Assembly: GCA_022448005.1 (NCBI GenBank)
Contig: JAKUTK010000036.1
Location: 1 to 49,769 of the forward strand
Direction of reading: 5' to 3'
Source: Pseudomonas sp.
GTDB lineage: Bacteria; Pseudomonadota; Gammaproteobacteria; Pseudomonadales; Pseudomonadaceae
DNA: 49,769 nucleotides
Position numbers and translations under genes: made by a program. The notes under the pieces are model-generated. The model did not search any database. It was not told the DNA's origin and saw only the letters and a list, made by a program, of their open reading frames with translations. This document shows positions 43,773-49,769 of the stretch, piece by piece (positions within the stretch are counted from its first letter, which is position 1; every line of letters begins with the position of its first letter).

Positions 43773-44798
43773 TCAGCTTTCGCGGGCGCGCTTGATCCGG
43801 TGATCCCAGCGGCGCTTGGCGAAGCGGCGCATGTTCGGGATGTCATCGGTTTCGTCCATGATCGGCTTGCCGATGATGGTTTCCATGATGTCTTCCAGCG
43901 TGACCAGCCCGCGCCAGCTACCGAACTCGTCGTATACCAGGCACATGTGCTGACGCTCGTGCAGCAGCTGGGTCATGAGGTTTTCGACGCTGGTCATTTC
44001 CGGCGCAACCTTCATTGGTTTCATGATCGACGAGACCGGCGCCTCGTCGTCGGTCGCTGACAGCGCGTCATAGCGGAACACGACACCCAGCGGGCTCTCG
44101 TTGTCGCCGATCACGGGGTAGCGCGAAAACTGGCTATCGGCGACCTGCTCCTTGAACGCGCCAATGGTCGTTTCCGGCGCGGTGTGGTCGCACACCGTGC
44201 GCGGTGTCATCACGTCCCGGACCTTGATTTCGTGCAGGTCAAGGATGTTCCGGATGACACGCTGCTCGTCCTCGTCGAGACTTTTGTTCTCGCGCCCTAG
44301 CACCGTCAGTGCCTTGATCTCCTGGCGGATGTCGTGCTCCGGCTCCTTACCGCCAACCAACCGCATGATCATGTCGGACAGATAGATAAACGGCTTCAGT
44401 ATCAGGATCATGCCGTTCAACAACGGCGGCAGGTACGGTGCCAGCGTTCGCCAGTAACGGGCACCGATGGTCTTGGGCAGGATCTCCGAAAGCACCAGGA
44501 TCAGCACTGTCATCACCGCCGAAGCGATACCGACATAGCCGTTGCCGAACACCACGGTGACCTGGGCACCTACACCGGTTGCGCCGACGGTGTGGGCAAC
44601 GGTGTTCAACGTCAGGATCGCCGCGAGTGGCTGATCGACGTTGTCTTTCAAATTTTTTAGGCGTTCGTAGAGCTTGGGTTTGGAGGCCTTTTGATGCGCG
44701 ATAAAGCTGGGTGTCAGCGAGAGCAGCGAGGCTTCCAGGATCGAGCAGATGAATGAAACGAAGATGGATAAGACAGCGAACGCTATCAGGAGGGTCAT
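43773..44798 (-). CDS. CNNM/DUF21-CBS membrane protein
   Basis: This 341-aa protein has a CNNM (DUF21) transmembrane domain with four hydrophobic segments (LLIAFAVLSIFVSFICSILEASLLSLTPSFI, AAILTLNTVAHTVGATGVG, VLILVLSEILPKTIGA). A CBS pair follows (VRDVMTPRTVCDHTAPETTI to FGSWRGLVTLEDIMETIIGKPIMDE). The CorC_HlyC C-terminal domain common in this family is absent; the protein ends about 30 residues after the second CBS. Members are linked to Mg2+ or Na+ transport. The 262 bp upstream (44799-45060) hold no clear gene. Confidence 0.9.
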   Translation of the reverse strand: MTLLIAFAVLSIFVSFICSILEASLLSLTPSFIAHQKASKPKLYERLKNLKDNVDQPLAAILTLNTVAHTVGATGVGAQVTVVFGNGYVGIASAVMTVLILVLSEILPKTIGARYWRTLAPYLPPLLNGMILILKPFIYLSDMIMRLVGGKEPEHDIRQEIKALTVLGRENKSLDEDEQRVIRNILDLHEIKVRDVMTPRTVCDHTAPETTIGAFKEQVADSQFSRYPVIGDNESPLGVVFRYDALSATDDEAPVSSIMKPMKVAPEMTSVENLMTQLLHERQHMCLVYDEFGSWRGLVTLEDIMETIIGKPIMDETDDIPNMRRFAKRRWDHRIKRARES

Positions 44799-45060
44799 GT
44801 AAGGGAGGTTTCGTAGCCAAGGGCAGGCAAATTTACAGCAAAGCCGCCAACGGTGAGCAGGATGCTGCGATGGGCTTGCAACATTTCATTTCCTCGCTTC
44901 GACGCCGGATACTGACTTCGACAGCACTCTGCAAAGGAGTTCATGCCCACGCCATGAGGGCCGTCAGCCAAGTGGCTCACACATTCCCGCGCTTGTTTCC
45001 CGACACCCTCCTCGGCTAGGGTGCGCGCCTCGAAGAAACCGCCATTCAGGAGCATGCAGA

Positions 45061-45534
45061 TTGATCAGGACAGGGATGTTGGCGTTGGGTCTGCTATGGG
45101 CGCTCACGACGCAGGCGACTGAACAACGAGTCTATCTTGTGGCTACGATGCAACTGGATGGTTCGAGCCTGGCGCAAAGTATTTTCCTGCATGAACCAGA
45201 CATCACCAAGCTGGACGGCTGCATCGAAGCAGTGCGCGAGGGCCGGCGCGCCCGTGACTGGCAGAAATACCACCATGTGTTCCGGAGCGACCGACTCAAG
45301 GGGTTTTCCGGCCATATGCAATACCGCTGCGCCTTGAGCGACCTCCGGTTCAAGGTCTGGCGAGACGGGCCCCGCTACAACCGGCCTTACCTGATCAGCG
45401 TCGATGGGCATGCCTTGCTCAGCGCAGCGCGAACGTCAAGCCAGGCCCAATGCATGACTCAACTGCGGGCGCTTCCTCCTTCCAGGCAGGCGCAGAGCTT
45501 CTGCGCCATGAGCAACCAGGACCTCATGCCCTGA
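45061..45534 (+). CDS. Exported protein of unknown function
   Basis: This 157-aa protein has a signal peptide (LALGLLWALTTQA-TEQ). A small domain of about 135 residues contains three cysteines (DGCIEA, YRCALSD, AQCMTQL) and a basic segment RRARDWQKYHHVFRSDR. TTG 45061 has AGGAG 9 bases upstream; ATG 45076 with AGGACAGGG upstream is an equally possible start and gives a shorter signal. I recognise no family. Confidence 0.72.
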   Translation: MIRTGMLALGLLWALTTQATEQRVYLVATMQLDGSSLAQSIFLHEPDITKLDGCIEAVREGRRARDWQKYHHVFRSDRLKGFSGHMQYRCALSDLRFKVWRDGPRYNRPYLISVDGHALLSAARTSSQAQCMTQLRALPPSRQAQSFCAMSNQDLMP

Positions 45535-45571
45535 GCCGCCAGACTTTCCGGTCGGGCGGCAGGCCGTTGTT

Positions 45572-46030
45572 CTACTCCGGCTGGTAACTGCCCGGCACCG
45601 GCGCGAAGGACACACCAAAGCGGTTCCAGGCGTTGATGGTCGCTATCGCTAGCGTGAGGTTGGCCAGCTGGGCCTCGGAAAATTGCTGGCGCGCCTCGTC
45701 GAACAGGGCTTGCTCTATACCGTTTGGCAGCAGCGTATTGGCCTCGGCCCAGGCCAACGCCGCGCGCTCTCGCTCAGTGAAAAACGGCGTTTCGCGCCAG
45801 GCACTCAAGGCATAGATGCGCTGCTCGGTTTCACCGATGGCGCGGGCGTCCCTGGTATGCATGTCGATGCAGAATGCGCAGCGATTGATCTGCGAGACGC
45901 GGATTTTCACCAGCTCCATCAGCGGTTTGTCGATACCGTCGTCACGGCGGCTTTGCCGTGCCAGGTAGGTTTCCAGCCCAATCATGGCGGTCATTACGTC
46001 GGGGGCGGCGGCCTGGTAGTTCATGCGCAT
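45572..46030 (-). CDS. Carboxymuconolactone decarboxylase / AhpD-like protein
   Basis: This 152-aa all-helical protein has the AhpD-like redox motif C-x2-C-x3-H (Cys51, Cys54, His58 in INRCAFCIDMHTRDA) and the family end NLTLAIATINAWNRFGV. Such proteins act as alkylhydroperoxidase-type antioxidants. ATG 46030 has AAGGAG 11 bases upstream. It is divergent from the AraC-type regulator, which probably controls it. Confidence 0.9.
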   Translation of the reverse strand: MRMNYQAAAPDVMTAMIGLETYLARQSRRDDGIDKPLMELVKIRVSQINRCAFCIDMHTRDARAIGETEQRIYALSAWRETPFFTERERAALAWAEANTLLPNGIEQALFDEARQQFSEAQLANLTLAIATINAWNRFGVSFAPVPGSYQPE

Positions 46031-46123
46031 TGGTGTCACTCCTTGGTTTAAATATGCAACCAAGGCTACGCAGGCCACAGGCTGCGCTATTGTAGATTTT
46101 CGACATCCTCCAACGGGCCCGTC

Positions 46124-46924
46124 ATGTCCGATTCCGTCCACGGCCGCCTGCCCTCCCTGAAGGGTTTCATCACACGTCCGCCTAGCCCGGCGTTGGCTGC
46201 GTACGTGCAGCGTTTCTGGTGGGTGGAAGGCGACGGCTCGCAGACCTTCGACGAGCAGATGCTGCACCCGGACGGCGGCAGTGGCGTCATCTTCAACTTT
46301 GCCGAACCGTTGAATTTCGATGGCACTCAATGCAGCCTGCGGACGCTGATCGCTGGCCCGCAGCTGGCCAGCGCCCGCCTCCAGCTGGTCGGTCAAGTCA
46401 GGATGATGGGCGTGCGTTTTCACCCCGGCATGGGCGACGCCGTATTCGGAATCGGTCTAGACGAGCTGGCTGGATTCCACGACGCCAGTTGGCCCAGGCT
46501 TGGATTCGCGCACCTGATCGATCAGCTGGCTGAGCTGGAACGGGACGCGCAGCAGGCTGTGGTGGAGCGCGAACTGCTCTGGCGTCTGAGTGCAAGCCAG
46601 GCGCGTCGCACCCCGGTGCAACAGCTGTTGGCGCAGATCGCGGCCGAGGGCGGCCGTGCCCGACTGACCGACCTGCTCCAGAGCGTACCGCTCGGCCAGC
46701 GGCAACTGGAACGCCTGTTCCGCCACCAGGTGGGGATGACGCCCAAGCAGTTCAGCCGCATTCAGCGTGTGGCACTGGTGCGCAATCAGCTACGCACCGG
46801 CCAGCCGCTGCTCGATACCGCCCTCGCCTGCGGCTACAGCGACCAGGCGCACTTCATTCACGACTTCAAGCGCGTGGTAGGCATGACACCGGGGCAGTAT
46901 CGGTTGCGGGCCAAGAACAGCTGA
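46124..46924 (+). CDS. AraC-family transcriptional regulator
   Basis: This 266-aa protein has an N-terminal sensor domain (PPSPALAAYVQRFWWVEGDG, MLHPDGGSGVIFNF, MMGVRFHPGMGDAVFG). A C-terminal AraC helix-turn-helix pair follows (VPLGQRQLERLFRHQVGMTPKQFSRIQRVALV and DTALACGYSDQAHFIHDFKRVVGMTPGQYR). It lies 93 bp from the divergent AhpD-like gene. Confidence 0.9.
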   Translation: MSDSVHGRLPSLKGFITRPPSPALAAYVQRFWWVEGDGSQTFDEQMLHPDGGSGVIFNFAEPLNFDGTQCSLRTLIAGPQLASARLQLVGQVRMMGVRFHPGMGDAVFGIGLDELAGFHDASWPRLGFAHLIDQLAELERDAQQAVVERELLWRLSASQARRTPVQQLLAQIAAEGGRARLTDLLQSVPLGQRQLERLFRHQVGMTPKQFSRIQRVALVRNQLRTGQPLLDTALACGYSDQAHFIHDFKRVVGMTPGQYRLRAKNS

Positions 46925-47130
46925 GCCCAGGCCGCAATCGAAACAGAGCCGTCCGCTCGCCGATCCCACGTACCCCGCAGCGCCCATATGCAGAGGTCAC
47001 GCGCCACTCATGGGGGCGATGGTGGTGAATGGCCGCCCGCAGCGATTCTGGCAAGATCCGTGGGAACCTTGTCATTGCGACAGATGCGCCTCGGCAGCAG
47101 ACTGCAGGCATCTTCCCTGAGAGGTGCCCC

Positions 47131-49407
47131 ATGGACACCACCCGCACCGTCGCCTGCCTGATCTACCCGGATGTGATGAGCCTGGACGTCACCGGCCCAA
47201 TGCAGGTGTTCGCCTCCGCGAACGTCGAGCGGCAGCGACAAGGCTTGCCGCGCCATTACGAGCTGATGCTGCTCGGCGCCCGCGCCGGCCCGGTCGCGAC
47301 CTCGGCGGGGCTGAAGCTGGTGGCGGATGCGAGCTGGGCCGGGTGCGATCCCGCCACGCTGGATACGCTGCTGGTGCCAGGCGGCGTCGGCGTGGATGTG
47401 CAGAAGCATGACCAACCGCTGCTCGACTGGCTGCGAAGGGCAGAACCCAGGGTACGCCGCCTGGGATCGGTCTGCTCCGGCGCGCTGATCCTGGCCGAAG
47501 CGGGGCTGTTCGACGGGCGCAAGGCAACCACGCACTGGGCTGATCTTGCTGCCCTGGGCTCATACCCGGCCATCGAGGTGCAGGGCGATCGGCTGCACAC
47601 CTACGACCCGACCGACCCGCAGGCAGCGCATTTATTTAGCTCGGCGGGCGTCACCGCGGGCATCGATCTGGCGCTGGCCCTGGTCGAGGCGGATCTCGGC
47701 CGCGCGCTGGCGTTGGCAGTCGCCCAGCGTTTGGTGATGTTCCTGCGTAGGCCCGGCGGACAGACCCAGTTCAGCCCGCTGCTGATGGCACCGACCAGCA
47801 GTGTGGCGCGTCTGGCCGCGCTGCTGGAATGGATTCCCGGGCATCTGGGCGACGATCTTTCTATCGACGCACTGGCCGCCCAGGCGCACATGACGCCGCG
47901 CACTCTCTGTCGCCTGTTCAGCCAGGAAACCGGCATAGGGCCGGGGCAGTACATCGAAAGGGTGCGTCTGGAGGCCGCGCGCAACCTGCTGCTCGACGCG
48001 CAGGCCTCGATTGCGACGGTGGCGCGGTTAACCGGTTTCGGTCATCCGGAAAACCTCAGGCGCAGCTTTCAGAAACACCTTTCAGTCAGCCCGCGAGAGT
48101 TTTACCAGCGCTTCGGCTGTCGCCTCGTCCGACCTCACTCACTGTTCACCGGCGCACTCGGCATCTGGCCAGGCAGCGCTGTGCCCGCTCGTCACCCTCA
48201 GGGAGCCGCACCTATGCACTTACTGCTCAACAATCCGCAGGTCCTGCGCCTGTTCATTGCCCAAGCGTTGTTCTGGTCATGCTCGATGACCGGGATCATC
48301 TTCACCGCCATCGTCGGGCTGCGCCTGGCACCCGTGGCGGGGCTCGCCACCCTGCCGCTTGCCCTGCTGATGCTTGGTGGCTTGCTCGCCTTGCAGCCGT
48401 TAGCGGGGCTGATGCAGCGCCGCGGCCGGCGGGCCGGTTTTCTGATCGGTGCCTTGGCCGGCGTGCTGGGCGGACTGATCAGCGCGCTGTCGCTCTGGCT
48501 CGACAGCTTCACCCTGCTGTGTCTCGGCGCGTTGCCGATCGGCGCCTACCAGGCTTCAGCCATGTTCTACCGCTTCGCCGCGCTGGAAGCGGTGAGTGAC
48601 GCCTTCAAGGGTCGCGCCACCGCCTGCGTGATCGGCGGCGGCGTATTGGCCGCGCTGACAGCGCCCACGCTCGGCCATATGGCGCGCGATATCACTGCCG
48701 TCCCCTTTGCCGGCACCTATCTGCTGATCGCCAGCCTCGCAGCGCTGGGCGTACTGGTGCTTGCTGGATTGCCGGCGAGCAGCGGTGCACCAATTGCTCA
48801 CGCCGCCCTGCCAGCGGTCAGTTGGCGGGCACTGCTGGCGCGACCGACCATTCGCGCTGCGGTGCTGACCACTGCCGCCGGCCACGGCCTGATGATTCTG
48901 GTGATGAACGCCACGCCCTTGGCGATGCATGGCGAAGGCCTGAATCTGCAGGCCAGCGGGCAAGTCATCCAGTGGCACATGCTCGGCATGTTCCTCCCGG
49001 CTTTCGTCGCCGGGCCGTTGGTGGACCGCTGGGGCTGCCGACTGGTCGCCTGCGGCGGCGCGGCCCTGCTGATCGTCAGTGCGATAGTCGCGCTGCTCGG
49101 CATCACCCACTGGCACTTCATGATCAGCAGCTGCCTGCTCGGCGTCGGTTGGAACCTGATGCTGGTCGCCGGCACCACGCAACTCGGCCACGGGCATGCG
49201 CCGAATGAGCGTGCACGGGCGCAGGGCTTGATGGAATTGAGCAACGGTAGCGTCGCCGCAGTGATGTCCTTCGCCTCCGGCGCATTGATCGCCCAGGCCG
49301 GCTGGGCCGCGGTGAACATCGGGCTGCTGCCGATCGTAACGCTGGTGGTTCTGGTGCAGATCGCGCAGTGGGATCGGAGGAGGCAGCCAGCCGAGAGAAG
49401 CCTGTAG
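47131..49407 (+). CDS. GlxA/AraC-type regulator joined in frame to an MFS transporter
   Basis: One frame of 758 aa encodes three parts. Residues 1-190 are a DJ-1/PfpI-like domain (CLIYPDVMSLDVTGPMQVF, LLVPGGVG, and GSVCSGALILAEAGLFDGR with the elbow Cys). Residues about 235-335 are an AraC helix-turn-helix pair (LSIDALAAQAHMTPRTLCRLF to ISPREF-like SVSPREFYQRFG). After a 26-residue linker, residues 362-758 form an MFS carrier of about 12 helices (YRFAALEAVSDAFKGRATACVIGGG, LVDRWGCRLVACGG). ATG 48214 (Met362) has GGGAG 8 bases upstream, so the transporter could also be made separately. GlxA-type regulators and MFS pumps are normally separate genes. Confidence 0.85.
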   Translation: MDTTRTVACLIYPDVMSLDVTGPMQVFASANVERQRQGLPRHYELMLLGARAGPVATSAGLKLVADASWAGCDPATLDTLLVPGGVGVDVQKHDQPLLDWLRRAEPRVRRLGSVCSGALILAEAGLFDGRKATTHWADLAALGSYPAIEVQGDRLHTYDPTDPQAAHLFSSAGVTAGIDLALALVEADLGRALALAVAQRLVMFLRRPGGQTQFSPLLMAPTSSVARLAALLEWIPGHLGDDLSIDALAAQAHMTPRTLCRLFSQETGIGPGQYIERVRLEAARNLLLDAQASIATVARLTGFGHPENLRRSFQKHLSVSPREFYQRFGCRLVRPHSLFTGALGIWPGSAVPARHPQGAAPMHLLLNNPQVLRLFIAQALFWSCSMTGIIFTAIVGLRLAPVAGLATLPLALLMLGGLLALQPLAGLMQRRGRRAGFLIGALAGVLGGLISALSLWLDSFTLLCLGALPIGAYQASAMFYRFAALEAVSDAFKGRATACVIGGGVLAALTAPTLGHMARDITAVPFAGTYLLIASLAALGVLVLAGLPASSGAPIAHAALPAVSWRALLARPTIRAAVLTTAAGHGLMILVMNATPLAMHGEGLNLQASGQVIQWHMLGMFLPAFVAGPLVDRWGCRLVACGGAALLIVSAIVALLGITHWHFMISSCLLGVGWNLMLVAGTTQLGHGHAPNERARAQGLMELSNGSVAAVMSFASGALIAQAGWAAVNIGLLPIVTLVVLVQIAQWDRRRQPAERSL

Positions 49408-49769
49408 CTGCTGACGCCTCCCCCGCAGAGGTCAGCTCCGCTGCAAGGAACGACTTACCCGCCCTTGAAAAAGGAAGGCTCCGCTGGCCTCCAGCGCGAG
49501 CTCCAGCGAACGGGCCTCCTTGCGGCTTGAAGTAACCTGGAAGCGGATGAAGCAGCGCTCTTCGAGAAACGCCTGTCGCCCCGCCTCCGTCCGGAGATCA
49601 TCCATCGGCACAACCAGCGAAGTACAGGTGCTTCGCCAATATCGACTGTGCGCTTCTGACATCGGCGGGGTTTCCCCAACTGCCACCGGGCTTGAGTACC
49701 AACCGACTCTGGCGCGACCTGCGATGCTGAATCAGCCGCTTGCGTAGGTTGACGCCGATACCGACTTTT
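49408..49769. other. Right-edge stretch with possible broken minus-strand gene
   Basis: No intact gene is visible. On the minus strand, an open frame enters from the window edge and stops at 49598. It starts KVGIGVNLRKRLIQH, similar to the KxGxxxNxxxRLxxH part of GIY-YIG-type domains. A second minus frame, 49432-49686, continues with a coding-like end (ERCFIRFQVTSSRKEARSLE, then LALEASGAFLF). Together they could be one gene split by a frameshift. Confidence 0.35.

Overview
The window looks like the chromosome of a high-GC gammaproteobacterium close to Stutzerimonas (Pseudomonas) stutzeri. The evidence is the Pseudomonas-type fruB-fruK-fruA operon with a divergent FruR/Cra, gcd, Pseudomonas-style REP/BIME sequences with a RAYT transposase, and above all a chromosomal integron whose seven 76-77 bp attC sites match what is known of the P. 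stutzeri integron family.

Layout. 1-890: RAYT gene and two near-identical 75-bp BIMEs. 890-3295: membrane PQQ glucose dehydrogenase (gcd, minus). 3419-8999: fructose PTS operon fruBKA (minus), with divergent cra/fruR at 9182-10171 and a perfect Cra-type operator between them. 10279-20491: mostly housekeeping and accessory single genes: MazG-like hydrolase and cmoM, two DUF4136 lipoproteins, a YdcZ-like exporter, an SdiA-regulated-like protein, a DinF-type MATE pump, DUF2214, a catalase-family protein, an AGCS symporter and a NYN-LOTUS protein. 21222-27389: a six-gene minus-strand operon in which a 2OG-Fe(II)-type oxygenase and a VOC protein are joined by overlapping genes to a complete BMP-type ABC importer. 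27764-29902: TonB-dependent receptor behind a Fur-like box.

30081-36433: an integron. The integrase gene is on the minus strand, then attI, then seven AT-rich cassettes on the plus strand, each carrying one gene. For every cassette the first seven bases and its own attC R'' box are exact reverse complements. Cassette products include a membrane-anchored HEPN-like protein (RNxxxH), a PD-(D/E)XK-like candidate nuclease, a protein with an AbiC-like two-helix membrane start, two other membrane proteins and two small soluble unknowns. This is the most likely place for undescribed biology, probably phage defence or toxin-type functions. A 55-codon ORF begins inside the last attC but has no attC of its own.

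36925-49407: an orphan choline/betaine-type binding protein, a DUF2231 protein with two PQQ-type sugar dehydrogenases, a phytase-like esterase, a CNNM/CBS membrane protein, an AhpD-like protein with a divergent AraC regulator, and an unusual single ORF joining a GlxA/AraC-type regulator to an MFS transporter. The right edge may hold a disrupted GIY-YIG-like gene on the minus strand.

All functional calls rest on reading the translations and motifs; no database search was possible.
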